NCBI RefSeq assembly: GCF_019458805.1
Contig: NZ_JAIBOA010000010.1
Span: 62,001-126,000 of the forward strand
DNA: 64,000 bases
DNA from: Actinomadura parmotrematis
GTDB taxonomy: Bacteria > Actinomycetota > Actinomycetes > Streptosporangiales > Streptosporangiaceae
Direction: 5' to 3'
Shown here: positions 50,766-62,562 of the stretch, piece after piece
Position numbering within the stretch: position 1 is the stretch's first letter
How the letters are laid out: each line of letters opens with the position of its first letter
Position numbers and translations under genes: made by a program
The notes under the pieces: model-generated
What the model saw: only the letters and a program-made list of their open reading frames with translations
Told to the model about the DNA's origin: nothing
Databases searched by the model: none

Positions 50766-52433
50766 ATGAGACTGAGCCGCACCGCCGACCTGTGGTGGAA
50801 GAACGCCGTCGTCTACTGCCTGGACCCCGAGACCTACCAGGACGGGAACGGGGACGGCTGCGGCGACTTCCGCGGCCTCACCCAGCGCCTGGACCACCTG
50901 GAGCGGCTCGGCGTGACGTGCGTCTGGCTGATGCCGTTCTACCCGACCCGCGAGGTCGACGACGGCTACGACATCACCGACTTCTACGGGGTGGACCCGC
51001 GCCTCGGCACGCTCGGCGACGTGGTGGAGTTCGTCCGCACCGCCCGCGACCGCGGCATCCGCGTGATCATCGACCTGGTCGTCAACCACACCTCCGACCA
51101 CCACCCCTGGTTCCTGGACGCCCGCTCCAGCCGCGACTCGCGGTACCGCGACTGGTACGTGTGGGCCGACGAGCCGCCGAAGGACGGCCCGCAGGGCGTC
51201 ACCTTCCCCGACAAGGAGAAGAGCCTCTGGACCTACGACCGCAAGACCCGCCAGTACTACTTCCACCGCTTCTACCACCAGCAGCCCGACCTCAACATCA
51301 CCAACCCCGAGGTGCGCGACGAGATCGCCCGCATCATGGGCTTCTGGATGGAGCTCGGCATCGCGGGGTTCCGCGTCGACGCCGTCCCGTTCATGCTGGA
51401 GACCACCGGGCAGGCCGAGGCCGCCCGGCTGCCCGACCCGCACGACTACCTGGCCGACCTGCGGTCCTTCCTGGCCCGCCGCAACGGCGAGGCCGTCCTT
51501 CTCGGCGAGGTCAACCTGCCGTACAAGGACACGATGGCGTTCTTCGGCGAGCGCGGCGACCAGCTCACCATGTGCTTCGACTTCATCGGCATGCAGCGGA
51601 CCTACCTGTCGCTCGCGCGCGGCGACGCCCGCCCGCTGGCGCGGGCGCTCCGCGACCGGCCCGTGCCGCCGAAGGACGCGCACTGGGCGACGTTCGTCCG
51701 CAACCACGACGAGCTGACGCTCGACAAGCTGACCGACAAGCAGCGCCAGGAGGTCTTCGCGGCGTTCGGCCCCGACGAGGACATGCAGGTCTACGGGCGC
51801 GGCCTGCGCCGGCGGCTGCCGACGATGCTGAACGGCGACATGGCCAAGATCAAGATGGTGTACAGCCTGATGTTCGGGCTGCCGGGTACGCCGGTGCTGT
51901 TCTACGGCGAGGAGCTCGGGATGGGCGAGAACCTCGACCAGGAGGGCCGGCTCGCCGTCCGCACCCCCATGCAGTGGGCGCCCGGCGAGCGCGGCGGTTT
52001 CTCCCCCGCCGACCCGCGCGCGTTCCCGGCGGCGTTCCCGGCCGGCGACTACGGTCCCGACCGCGTCAACGCCGCCGCGCAGCGCCGCGACCACGACTCG
52101 CTGCTCAACTGGATCACCACGCTGACCGAGCGGTACCGCGAGGCCCCCGAGATCGCCTGGGGCGAGTTCACGCTGCTGGAGGCGGGCGACGACGCCGTCC
52201 TCGCCTGCCGCTACGACGCCGACGGCCACACCGTCGTCACCGTCCACAACCTCGGCGCCACCGAGGCCGAGGCCACCCTGAAACTGGACGGCCTGGGCGC
52301 CGAGTGCACCCTCACCGACCTGCTGGTGGACGGCAGCACCGACCTCGCCGAGGACGGCGCCCTCACCCTGCGCCTGGAGCCCTACGCCTGCCGCTGGCTC
52401 CGCGCCGTCCACCCCACCGAGGCGCCCGCCTGA
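50766..52433 (+). CDS. GH13 alpha-amylase family enzyme, trehalose synthase-like
   Basis: A 555-residue TIM-barrel glycosidase. DGNGDGCGDF is the N-terminal Ca site of the family. Catalytic residues are D205 (GFRVDAVPF), E248 (LLGEVN) and D315 (RNHDE). The C-terminal beta domain runs from about 470. The sequence is nearest the trehalose synthase/alpha-glucosidase branch (WWKNAVVYCLDPETYQDGNG, VRTPMQW). There is no signal peptide, so it acts inside the cell on maltose, trehalose or a short glucan. Exact specificity is uncertain. Confidence 0.85.
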   Translation: MRLSRTADLWWKNAVVYCLDPETYQDGNGDGCGDFRGLTQRLDHLERLGVTCVWLMPFYPTREVDDGYDITDFYGVDPRLGTLGDVVEFVRTARDRGIRVIIDLVVNHTSDHHPWFLDARSSRDSRYRDWYVWADEPPKDGPQGVTFPDKEKSLWTYDRKTRQYYFHRFYHQQPDLNITNPEVRDEIARIMGFWMELGIAGFRVDAVPFMLETTGQAEAARLPDPHDYLADLRSFLARRNGEAVLLGEVNLPYKDTMAFFGERGDQLTMCFDFIGMQRTYLSLARGDARPLARALRDRPVPPKDAHWATFVRNHDELTLDKLTDKQRQEVFAAFGPDEDMQVYGRGLRRRLPTMLNGDMAKIKMVYSLMFGLPGTPVLFYGEELGMGENLDQEGRLAVRTPMQWAPGERGGFSPADPRAFPAAFPAGDYGPDRVNAAAQRRDHDSLLNWITTLTERYREAPEIAWGEFTLLEAGDDAVLACRYDADGHTVVTVHNLGATEAEATLKLDGLGAECTLTDLLVDGSTDLAEDGALTLRLEPYACRWLRAVHPTEAPA

Positions 52434-52502
52434 CTTTTGTCATGCCGGAGCGGTGATCGCGGACACTGCACGGCGCTCCCGGCAGGCCGTAGATTTCCGG
52501 TC

Positions 52503-52877
52503 ATGACGAACAGCGAGCAGGTCCCCGGCACCCCGGCCCCCGTCCCCTCCACCAAGCTCCACCTGGCCCTCCTCGGCGGGTTCCGCCGCGAGGGCGCCTG
52601 GCGGCCGGCGCGCCGCACCATCGCGGTGACGCCGGTCGGCGGCGTGGACTTCGACCTCACCGGCGCCGAGCTCCCGGCCGGCGAGTTCACCCTCGTCAAG
52701 GTGTCGGTCGCGGGCGGCGTCGACCTCACCGTCCCGGCGGGCCTGAACGTCACCGTGCAGGGCTTCAACCTGTTCGGGCGGCGCGCCGAGGGCGTCGCGT
52801 CCGGCGTCGAGGGCGCCCCGACGCTGCACGTGCACGCCTACGGCATCGCCGGCGGCGTCAAGATCCGCCGGGCGTGA
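52503..52877 (+). CDS. Small LiaF-like beta-domain protein
   Basis: A 124-residue protein without signal peptide or membrane segment. After a Pro-rich start, the sequence AVTPVGGVDFDLTGAELPAG and VSVAGGVDLTVPAGLNVTVQ shows the repeating beta pattern of the LiaF C-terminal/DUF1707-associated domain. A role in cell-envelope stress is possible by family but unproved. ATG 52503 lacks a strong ribosome site. It is convergent with ligA. Confidence 0.65.
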   Translation: MTNSEQVPGTPAPVPSTKLHLALLGGFRREGAWRPARRTIAVTPVGGVDFDLTGAELPAGEFTLVKVSVAGGVDLTVPAGLNVTVQGFNLFGRRAEGVASGVEGAPTLHVHAYGIAGGVKIRRA

Positions 52878-52888
52878 CGGCCGGGGCG

Positions 52889-55068
<2,180 letters not shown>

Positions 55069-57405
55069 CTACCGCAGGCGCGCCTTGAGGTAGGGCGCGG
55101 TGACGCTGCCGCCCGCGGCGGCGACCTCGGCCGGGGTGCCCTGCGCGACGATGCGGCCGCCGCGGTCACCGCCGCCGGGACCGAGGTCGATGACGTGGTC
55201 GGCGCCCGCGACGACGTCCATGTCGTGCTCGACGACGACGACCGTCGCGCCGCCGTCCACCAGGGCGTTCAGGCGGCCCATCAGCAGGTCGGCGTCGGCG
55301 GGGTGCAGGCCGGTGGTGGGCTCGTCCAGCAGGTAAAGGGTGTCGTCCTGGCGAGCGCGCTGTAGCTCGGACGCCAGCTTGATGCGCTGCGCCTCGCCGC
55401 CCGACAGCTCGGTGGCGGGCTGCCCGAGGCGCAGGTAGCCGAGGCCGACGTCCTGCAAGGTGCGCAGGGCGCGGGCGGCCGGCGGCACCTCGGCGAGGAA
55501 CGTGGCGGCGTCGTCCACCGTCATGGCGAGCACCTGCGCGATATCGGCGCCGTTCCAGCGCACCTGGAGCGTCTCGGGGTTGTAGCGGGCGCCGTGGCAG
55601 ACGGGGCAGGGCGCGTAGGTGGACGGCAGGAACAGCAGCTCGACCGAGACATAGCCCTCGCCCTGACACTCGGAGCAGCGTCCGCCCTCGACGTTGAAGG
55701 AGAACCGGCCCGCGTCGTAACCGCGCTCGCGCGCCTGCGGGGTCGCGGCGAACAGCTTGCGGACGGTGTCGAACAGGCCGGTGTAGGTGGCGAGGTTGGA
55801 GCGCGGCGTGCGGCCGATCGGTTTCTGGTCGACGCGGACGATCCGGTCGATGCCGGCCTCCCCCAGCACGTCCAGGAGCGTCGACTTGCCCGACCCGGAC
55901 ACGCCGGTGACGGCGGTGAGGACGCCGAGCGGCACGTCGGCGTCCACCCCGTGCAGGTTGTTGCGGTCGATGCCGTGCACCGCGAGCCATCCGGACGGCT
56001 CGCGCGGCGCGCGCGCCGGGTAGGCGTGCTCGCCGAACAGGTAAGGGCGGGTGGCCGATTCGGCGACGCCCCGCAGGTCCTCGACGGGGCCGCTGTGCAG
56101 GACGCGCCCGCCGTTCACGCCCGCGGCGGGGCCGACGTCCACCAGCCAGTCGGCGTGCCGCACCACGTCGAGGTCGTGCTCGACCAGGAACACGCTGTTC
56201 CCGGTCTGCTTGAGTCGCGCCAGCACCGAGATCAGCGCCTCGGTGTCGGCGGGGTGCAGGCCGGCGGACGGCTCGTCCAGCACGTACACGACGCCGAACA
56301 GGCCCGATTTCAGCTGCGTGCCGAGGCGCAGCCGCTGGAGCTCGCCCGACGACAGCGTGGGGCTGGACCGGTCGATGCTGAGGTAACCGAGGCCGAGCTC
56401 GACGAGGACCTCGATGCGCGCCGTCAGATCTTGCGTGAGGACGCCCGCCGGCCCCTCCTCGCGAACATGGGGCGCGAGGGCGGCGGCGAGCTCGGCCAGT
56501 GGCAGCGCGGCGAGCTGTGAGATGTCGCGCCCGGCGAAGGTCACCTTGAGCGCGTCGGGGTTGATGCGGCCGCCATGGCAGAGCGGGCACGTGCTGCTGG
56601 CGAGGAACTCCGCCGCCTTCCTGCGGCGCGCCTCGCTCTTGGACTCGGCGAACGCCTTCAGCAGCAGCTTCGCGGCGCTCGTGTAGGTGCCCTGGTAGTC
56701 GCGCTGGATGCGGTGCGCTTCCCGTACGGGATGGACGGTGACGACGGGCCGCTCGTCGGTGAACAGGATCCAGTCGCGCTGCTCCTGCGGCAGGTCCCGC
56801 CAGGGCCGGTCGACGTCGTAGCCGAGCTCGGCGAGGATGTCGCGCAGGTTCTTGCCCTGCCACGCGCCCGGCCAGGACGCGATCGCGCCCTCGCGGATCG
56901 TCAGCGACGGGTCCGGCACCATCGACGCCTCGCTCGCCTCATGCACCTCGCCCTGCCCATGGCAGCGCGGGCAGGCCCCGACGACGGTGTTCGGCGAGAA
57001 GTGGTCGGAGTCCATGAACGGGACGCCCGCCGGATAGTCACCGGCCCGCGACATCAGCAGGCGCAGCGAGTTGGACAGCGTCGTCACCGTCCCGACCGAC
57101 GACCGCGCGGACGGCACCGAGCGCCGCTGCTCCAGCGCGACCGCGGGCGGCAGCCCGGTGACCTCGTCCACCTTCGGGGTGCCGGCCTGATGCAGCAGGC
57201 GGCGCGCGTAGGGCGCCACCGACTCCAGGTAGCGGCGCTGCGCCTCGGCGTACAGCGTCCCGAACGCCAGCGACGACTTCCCGGATCCGGACACGCCGGT
57301 GAACGCCACCAGCGCGTCCCGCGGCACCGCCAGCGACACGTCCCGCAGGTTGTTCTCCCGCGCCCCCCGCACCCGCACGAACGGGTCGCCCGCCCCAGTC
57401 TCCAT
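55069..57405 (-). CDS. UvrA-like excinuclease ATPase, short UvrA2 type
   Basis: A 778-residue double ABC ATPase. Walker [14 protein letters not shown] and [13 protein letters not shown], signatures [12 protein letters not shown] and [12 protein letters not shown], and zinc fingers ([15 protein letters not shown] and CPVCHG) are those of UvrA. It is about 170 residues shorter than UvrA because the UvrB-binding insert is missing, which marks UvrA2/DrrC-type proteins. These are linked to self-resistance against DNA-binding drugs and to damage tolerance rather than canonical excision. The ATG at 57405 has CTGGGGATC upstream, a weak site. Confidence 0.88.
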   Translation of the reverse strand: METGAGDPFVRVRGARENNLRDVSLAVPRDALVAFTGVSGSGKSSLAFGTLYAEAQRRYLESVAPYARRLLHQAGTPKVDEVTGLPPAVALEQRRSVPSARSSVGTVTTLSNSLRLLMSRAGDYPAGVPFMDSDHFSPNTVVGACPRCHGQGEVHEASEASMVPDPSLTIREGAIASWPGAWQGKNLRDILAELGYDVDRPWRDLPQEQRDWILFTDERPVVTVHPVREAHRIQRDYQGTYTSAAKLLLKAFAESKSEARRRKAAEFLASSTCPLCHGGRINPDALKVTFAGRDISQLAALPLAELAAALAPHVREEGPAGVLTQDLTARIEVLVELGLGYLSIDRSSPTLSSGELQRLRLGTQLKSGLFGVVYVLDEPSAGLHPADTEALISVLARLKQTGNSVFLVEHDLDVVRHADWLVDVGPAAGVNGGRVLHSGPVEDLRGVAESATRPYLFGEHAYPARAPREPSGWLAVHGIDRNNLHGVDADVPLGVLTAVTGVSGSGKSTLLDVLGEAGIDRIVRVDQKPIGRTPRSNLATYTGLFDTVRKLFAATPQARERGYDAGRFSFNVEGGRCSECQGEGYVSVELLFLPSTYAPCPVCHGARYNPETLQVRWNGADIAQVLAMTVDDAATFLAEVPPAARALRTLQDVGLGYLRLGQPATELSGGEAQRIKLASELQRARQDDTLYLLDEPTTGLHPADADLLMGRLNALVDGGATVVVVEHDMDVVAGADHVIDLGPGGGDRGGRIVAQGTPAEVAAAGGSVTAPYLKARLR

Positions 57406-57481
57406 GATCCCCAGGCTAACCCTGCGTCACCGCCACCCCCGTGGCCGGTGCGCCCGCTCCGCCGCCGAGGGCGGCCCCGCA

Positions 57482-58492
57482 TCAGTCCGAAGGGTTCAGC
57501 AGGGCGTTGATCTCCCGGCCGCTCGGCACCCGGCTGTCACGGTCGTCCTCCTCGGACTGCCCGACACCGCCCGCGAGCTTGATCCCGCCACCGATGAGGG
57601 GATCCCTGGGGCCGTACTCGAAGGGCAGGGTGCGACCGTTGCGGCCCCCTAGAGCACGCCGCGCCGCCAGCCCGTCCTCCACCAGCTCCCTTCCCATGCC
57701 GCCGGGGCCGAGCGCCCGGTTCCCGCCCTTCCCGGTGAGCTTCCAGAACGACTTGTCACGCAGGTCTCCCAGCGACTTGGAGACTTTGGCGAGCACCTCC
57801 TGCATCTTGCGAAGGATCTTCATGACCTTCTGCACGATGCGGGCGCCGCGCGAGATCGCCACCGCGGCCTCTCCGGTGGTCGCGGCGGCGGCCGCGGCCT
57901 CCGACGCGCCGAGGGTGGGGACGGCGGCGGCCTGCGCGGCCAGCCAGGTCACGATGAGCCACTCCACGAACTGGGAGATGAGGTCCTTGATCGTGGACAT
58001 CGCGATGTCCATCAGCGACGCGGTGAGCGAGAGGAGCGCGCGGATGTGGTCCACCTCGCCCGCCGTCGCCCGCGTCCCCTCGATGAACTCACCGATCTTC
58101 CGCTTGGCCGTCGCGCTCGCCGGCCCCTCCCAGCCGAGCAGGTCGCTCTCCAGCGTCTTGCCCATGTCGGCGGCGAGCCGCTGGATGCTCTTGCCGACCT
58201 CGCCCCAGGCGTCCCGCTGGTCGTCGATGGCGTCCTTGTCACCGGTGACCCAGGTCAGCATGTCGTTGAGCGGCTTGATCCAATCGATGAGGAATCCGAC
58301 GCCGGCCCCGACCAGGGCGCCCAGCGGGTCGAGCCAGGCGAGTACCCCGGTGGCACCCACGTCCGCGATGTCGGCGGCGAGAGAGGAGAGATCATCGTTT
58401 TTGACGTGCTTCTTGATGTTCTCCCAGTGGCTCCAGCCGGGCACATTGCCCGTGGCCGCGTCCTTCGCGCTGTCGAAAAGATCGTAAGTCAT
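57482..58492 (-). CDS. WXG-fold protein, possible type VII secretion substrate
   Basis: A 336-residue protein I cannot place fully. Residues about 85-165 form a helical hairpin with a WEG turn (LLGWEGPASATAKRKIGEF), the WXG100 pattern. Next come a hydrophobic helix pair (ISQFVEWLIVTWLAAQAAAV) and an amphipathic basic stretch (about 215-245). The last 70 residues are polar and disordered, with no toxin domain I recognise. There is no signal peptide. It follows EspC-like and YbaB-like genes, the usual layout of actinobacterial ESX substrates; the export machinery is not in the window. Confidence 0.6.
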   Translation of the reverse strand: MTYDLFDSAKDAATGNVPGWSHWENIKKHVKNDDLSSLAADIADVGATGVLAWLDPLGALVGAGVGFLIDWIKPLNDMLTWVTGDKDAIDDQRDAWGEVGKSIQRLAADMGKTLESDLLGWEGPASATAKRKIGEFIEGTRATAGEVDHIRALLSLTASLMDIAMSTIKDLISQFVEWLIVTWLAAQAAAVPTLGASEAAAAAATTGEAAVAISRGARIVQKVMKILRKMQEVLAKVSKSLGDLRDKSFWKLTGKGGNRALGPGGMGRELVEDGLAARRALGGRNGRTLPFEYGPRDPLIGGGIKLAGGVGQSEEDDRDSRVPSGREINALLNPSD

Positions 58493-58522
58493 GCCGGCAC
58501 GCGGCCTCTCCAGGTGGCATGG

Positions 58523-58873
58523 TCATTTCTTCTTGGGCGGCGACATGACCGGCGGGTCGGTCTCCAGCTGTTTGATCCTCGCGAGGATCTTCTCGTCCGC
58601 ACCCGCGTAGTGCCGGGCCGTCTGCGTCATCGAGCGCTCGGCATCGACCAGGAACGTCGAGATCATTCCGAGGTGCTCGTTGAGCTCCTTCACGAGTTGG
58701 CCGTAGTTCACCGAGAACGCCGCACCGACCAGCCCCCACTCGTGGCCGCTCACCGCCGGACGCGCCTTCGAAGCGGCTTCCGTCGTTTTGGCACGGTCGC
58801 TGAAGCCGTCCAAGTGCTCCGCAGCGGTCATGAGTTTCCGCACGTTGTAGCGGGTTTCTCCGCCCGGGCTCAT
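58523..58873 (-). CDS. EspC/WXG-like type VII secretion target
   Basis: A 116-residue helical protein. The pattern (LMTAAEHLDGFSDRAKTTEA, then VNYGQLVKELNEHLGMISTF) resembles the EspC-like excreted proteins of ESX loci, which pair with YbaB-like partners. There is no signal peptide. The ATG overlaps the upstream stop by four bases, and the next gene starts 30 bp on, so the three form one operon. Confidence 0.65.
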   Translation of the reverse strand: MSPGGETRYNVRKLMTAAEHLDGFSDRAKTTEAASKARPAVSGHEWGLVGAAFSVNYGQLVKELNEHLGMISTFLVDAERSMTQTARHYAGADEKILARIKQLETDPPVMSPPKKK

Positions 58874-59244
58874 CGCCGCTCCCCGGCGGCGGGGTCGTCC
58901 AGCGCGGGCAGCCGCGCCTCGACCATCGCGACCACGTCCATGTTCGGTGTGAGTTCCTGGACGCGTTCGGCGAGCCGGCGGGAAACGTCGGCGCTCGCTC
59001 GGGCGATCGTCTCCATCAGTAGCCGCGCCAGCCCATTCGGTCCGTGCCGCAGTGCTCGGTCGGTGAGCTGGATGCCGGTGACGGCGCCGCCTGGGGCGAC
59101 GGTGACGGAGACGGTGCGGTCCTCGGACTGCGCCGCACCCGACATCGTGCCGAGATCAGTGCGCAACTCCTGATATTGGCGGATCTTCTGCTGCGCATCG
59201 GCGGACAGCCGGGCGAGGGCGTCTTCGGGGGATTCCACCCGCAA
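58870..59244 (-). CDS. YbaB/EbfC-like protein of the WXG cluster
   Basis: About 124 residues. The beta pattern VSVTVAPGGAVTGIQLTDRA after an N-terminal helix, then a long C-terminal helix, is the YbaB/EbfC fold. In actinobacteria such proteins accompany WXG/EspC-like genes. A TTG at 59244 has AGGGGAG seven bases upstream and is the best start; an upstream TTG at 59274 has no ribosome site. First gene of the operon, divergent from the membrane-protein gene. Confidence 0.65.
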   Translation of the reverse strand: MRVESPEDALARLSADAQQKIRQYQELRTDLGTMSGAAQSEDRTVSVTVAPGGAVTGIQLTDRALRHGPNGLARLLMETIARASADVSRRLAERVQELTPNMDVVAMVEARLPALDDPAAGERR

Positions 59245-59347
59245 TGATCTGCTCCCCTGCACTGACCCAGTCAATCCTTCTGCAAGGATTCGCGCTCAAT
59301 AGTGTCAGATTTGCCCAAAAGGACGTGACGGACTACCTTCCTGCTCC

Positions 59348-59938
59348 ATGTCGCGGAAGACACGCTCCATCCCTCGCTCCGCCAAACGTCGTCGCCGCAT
59401 CGCCTTCCGCTTGGAGCACCCTCCGAAGTCACTGCGGTGCGTGCTCTACTCCATGGCCGTACTGGCAGGGACATGGACCAGCTTCGCCGCCTTTGTCCTA
59501 CTTTCCACCGGGCACGAGACATTAGCCGCTGGGCGTGGGACCATCGAGTCGTGCCACCGCTGGCCGGTGAGCATGTGGACCACCTATGAATGCACACTGT
59601 CACCAGAAGGCTTCACGGGCGCCTATGACGCCGGACGGGTGCAGACGATCCGTCCTCTGCACGGGGCCGTCGACCTTCAGGTCCGCAAACTTCAGGTCCG
59701 CGAACCCAAGGTCCGCAAAACCATGCGACCCCGCCGGAGCCAACCGCTGGCGATTCTGGTGGAGGCCCGGACACCGCGCCGTTCGGACTGGTGGGAGGCC
59801 CTCGGCGCGGTCATCCTCCTGGCGACCGTCGGCTGGGTGCTCTACAACGAGCTCCGCCTGCTGCGCCTGATCGCCTGGTTCGTGCGCCCGGCCGCGGACC
59901 GGCGAAGCCGTACCCCGCGATCACGCCGAAAGCCTTGA
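59348..59938 (+). CDS. Uncharacterised two-segment membrane protein, intact copy
   Basis: A 196-residue protein. A basic N-terminus leads to membrane segment one (about 32-55, CVLYSMAVLAGTWTSFAAFV). An extracytoplasmic loop with a Cys pair follows (ESCHRW and TYECTLSPEGF), then segment two (about 150-172) and a basic tail. I do not recognise the family. The loop contains short repeats of the form LQVRK/LQVRE/PKVRK. A tandem, decayed copy follows. It is divergent from the WXG/EspC cluster, a position where partner or immunity genes occur, but nothing else supports that. Confidence 0.65.
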   Translation: MSRKTRSIPRSAKRRRRIAFRLEHPPKSLRCVLYSMAVLAGTWTSFAAFVLLSTGHETLAAGRGTIESCHRWPVSMWTTYECTLSPEGFTGAYDAGRVQTIRPLHGAVDLQVRKLQVREPKVRKTMRPRRSQPLAILVEARTPRRSDWWEALGAVILLATVGWVLYNELRLLRLIAWFVRPAADRRSRTPRSRRKP

Positions 59939-60092
59939 CGTTTCCGAAGAGCGCCGCACGGGTTTCAGGACGACCTTTTTGACGACGGACGGCCGGCGCG
60001 TCCAGCGATCCCCGGCCACCCGGACGCGTGCACGACGAACGCGCAAGGCCGGACTTGTCCGCGCCGTACGAGCCGGGCCGGCCTCCCGCCCC

Positions 60093-60721
60093 ACGTCGCG
60101 GAAGACGGAAGCGGTGCCCCTCTCGACCGAGCTCTGCCGCCGCATCGCCTTTCGCCCGGAACGACCGCCGGCGCTGCTGGGACTCGTGCTCTACATCGTG
60201 GCCCTACTGGCAGGGGTGTGGACCTTCTATGCCGCCATGAGCCTCGTCGACTAGGGCACAGGACCATCGACGCAGGGCGCGGCGCCGTCGAGACATGCCA
60301 CCGCGCGCCGCTGACCTTGTGGATCATCTACGAGTGCACGCTGTCGCCTGAAGGTTTCACGGCCGACCGCAAGGCCGCCAAAGTCACGGCGATCCACCGC
60401 CTGCACGGACCCGTCGACCTTCAAGTCCGTGAGCCCATGCGAAGGCGCGGGGGTGGGGGCGGGGACGCCGACGTCCTGGTGGAGGCTGGGGCACCGCGGC
60501 GTTCGCGCCGGTGAGAGCTTCTCGCCTTCGCCGTCCGAGCAACGGCTACCGCCTGGGTGCTCTGGCGCGGGTTCAATCCGCCGCGCCTGCCGACCTGGTT
60601 CGTGTGTCCGACGGCGGACCGGCCGGCCCCGGTCCCGCCGGAAGCGGCGACGCCGCTGAGGAGCGGATCCCGGCCGCCCCCGGGCTCCCACCCACCCCAT
60701 GAATGCGGCAATCTACGTTAA
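60093..60721 (+). pseudogene. Decayed tandem copy of the preceding membrane-protein gene
   Basis: The same protein can be followed through three frames: SRKTEAVPLSTELCRRIAF, PPALLGLVLYIVALLAGVWT, then (other frame) GRGAVETCHRAPLTLWIIYE with CTLSPEGF, then (third frame) TAWVLWRGFNPPRLPTWFV. The start codon has become ACG (60093-60095) where the intact copy has ATG in the same context (TCGCGGAAGAC). Frameshifts lie near 60250 and 60510. The order and spacing match the intact gene, so this is a tandem duplicate in decay. Confidence 0.75.
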
Positions 60722-60783
60722 ATTGGTCGACACTTCGCCAATAGTTCCGCGCGGGACGTTCCGCCCGTTCTACGCTGCCGCGC

Positions 60784-62496
60784 ATGCGCAGATCCGCAGC
60801 AGCGACCTTCGCGGCCGTCCTGTCCGCCGGCCTCCTCACGGCCGCCGGCACCACGGCCGCCCGGGCGGACGACCCCGCCCCGTGCGAGACGCCCGCCACC
60901 CACCAGATCGCCGAGGTGCAGGGCGCCGGCGACGCCTCGCCGCTCGCCGGGCAGACCGTCCGCGTCGAGGGCGTGGTGACCGGCGACTTCCACGGCGCCG
61001 ACCAGCTCAAGGGGTTCTTCGTCCAGGACCCGACGCCCGACGCCGACCCGGCGACCTCCGACGGCGTGTTCGTCTACTCGACCAAGGCCGTCAAGGCCGG
61101 CGACCGGGTGCTCGTCACCGGCAAGGTCACCGAGTACAACGGGCTGACCGAGCTGTCGCCGGCGACGGCGGTCGACGTCTGCGGCACCGGGACCGTCGAG
61201 CCCGCGCGGGTGACGCTCCCGCTGCCGAAGGGCGTGACCGCCGAGCGGTACGAGGGCGTCCTCGTCCGGTACCCGCAGCGCCTCACCGTCTCGGAGACCT
61301 ACGACCTCGGCCGCTACGGCGAGCTGACGCTGTCGGCGGGCGGGCGGCTGTTCCAGCCGACCGACCGGCGCCACAAGGGCACCGAGGCCGACGCCGAGGC
61401 CGCCAACGCCGCCCGCACCCTGCTGATCGACGACGGCTCGAACGTGCAGAACCCCGCGACCGTCCCCTACAGCAGCCCGCAGGTGGTGCGGTCGGGCGAC
61501 AGCACCCGCGGCCTGACCGGCGTGCTCACCTACGGCTTCGGCACCTACCTGCTGGAGCCGACGCCGCTCCCGGCGTTCGACCGCACGAACCCGCGCCCGG
61601 CGAAGCCCCGCAACGTCGGCGGCGACGTCAAGGTCGGCAGCTTCAACACCCTCAACTGGTTCACCACGCTGAACCAGCGCGGCGCCAACACCGCCGCCGA
61701 GCAGGAGCGCCAACTCGCCAAGCTCGTCGCCGCCGTCAAGGGCCTGAACCCCGACGTGGCGGGCCTGATGGAGGTCGAGAACAACGGCGACACCGCCATC
61801 AAGGCGCTGGTCGACAAGCTGAACGAGGCCGTCGGCGCCGGCACCTACACCTGGGTGACCGGGCCGAACCCCGGCACCGACGCGATCCACGTGGCGCTCA
61901 TCTACAAGCCCGCCAAGGTCCGCCCGGTCGGCGCCGCGGGCTCGTCCGACGTCGCGGTGTTCGAGCGGCCGCCGCTCGTGCAGACCTTCCAGCCGGTGCG
62001 CGGCGGCAAGCGCTTCACGGTGATCGTGAACCACTTCAAGTCCAAGGGCTGCACCGGCGCGACCGGCGCCGACACCGACCAGAAGGACGGGCAGAGCTGC
62101 TTCAACGCCCGCCGCGTCGCGCAGGCCAACGCGATCGTCGACCTGGCGAGGACGGTCGAGAACCCCCTCGTCCTCGGCGACCTCAACGCCTACGGCGAGG
62201 AGGACCCGATCAAGACGCTGGAGGCCGGCGGCCTGGTCGAGCAGGCGAAGCGCTTCATCCCCGCCCGCGACCGCTACAGCTACGTCTTCGACGGCCTCGC
62301 CGGCGAGCTCGACCACGTCCTGGCCGGCAAGGCCCTGTCCAAGCGCGTCACCGGCACCACCATCTGGCACATCAACGCCGACGAGGCGACGTTCCTGGAC
62401 TACAACACCGAGTACAACCAGCCGCAGTACTACGCCCCCGACCCCTACCGGTCGTCGGACCACGACCCGGCCCTCATCGGCCTCGACCTGCGCTGA
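60784..62496 (+). CDS. ExeM/NucH family secreted endonuclease
   Basis: A 570-residue extracellular nuclease. A signal peptide (1-28, ARA cut) is followed by an OB-like domain (about 45-280, VEGVVTGDFHG) and an exonuclease-endonuclease-phosphatase domain (about 300-570). Active-site motifs are VGSFNTLNWF, LMEVENNG, VNHFKSKG, GDLNAYGEEDP and SSDHDPALIG. The family degrades extracellular DNA for phosphate or nucleotides. There is no C-terminal anchor, so it is probably released. Confidence 0.9.
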   Translation: MRRSAAATFAAVLSAGLLTAAGTTAARADDPAPCETPATHQIAEVQGAGDASPLAGQTVRVEGVVTGDFHGADQLKGFFVQDPTPDADPATSDGVFVYSTKAVKAGDRVLVTGKVTEYNGLTELSPATAVDVCGTGTVEPARVTLPLPKGVTAERYEGVLVRYPQRLTVSETYDLGRYGELTLSAGGRLFQPTDRRHKGTEADAEAANAARTLLIDDGSNVQNPATVPYSSPQVVRSGDSTRGLTGVLTYGFGTYLLEPTPLPAFDRTNPRPAKPRNVGGDVKVGSFNTLNWFTTLNQRGANTAAEQERQLAKLVAAVKGLNPDVAGLMEVENNGDTAIKALVDKLNEAVGAGTYTWVTGPNPGTDAIHVALIYKPAKVRPVGAAGSSDVAVFERPPLVQTFQPVRGGKRFTVIVNHFKSKGCTGATGADTDQKDGQSCFNARRVAQANAIVDLARTVENPLVLGDLNAYGEEDPIKTLEAGGLVEQAKRFIPARDRYSYVFDGLAGELDHVLAGKALSKRVTGTTIWHINADEATFLDYNTEYNQPQYYAPDPYRSSDHDPALIGLDLR

Positions 62497-62515
62497 CGCC
62501 CCTCGCTCTCCCGCA

Positions 62516-62545
62516 GAAGCCCGCCACCTCCCGGTGGCGGGCTTC
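62516..62545. terminator. Strong bidirectional terminator
   Basis: GAAGCCCGCCACC (62516-62528) pairs perfectly with GGTGGCGGGCTTC (62533-62545) around TCCC. It lies between the nuclease gene and the convergent ATPase gene. Confidence 0.85.
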
Positions 62546-62562
62546 TCCGCGTTCGCGCCGCG

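Noticed and set aside
59686..59720. Short repeats coding LQVRK/LQVRE/PKVRK as a regulatory repeat
   Set aside because: They lie inside the coding frame, keep the frame and encode a repeated peptide, so they are best explained as protein-level repeats.
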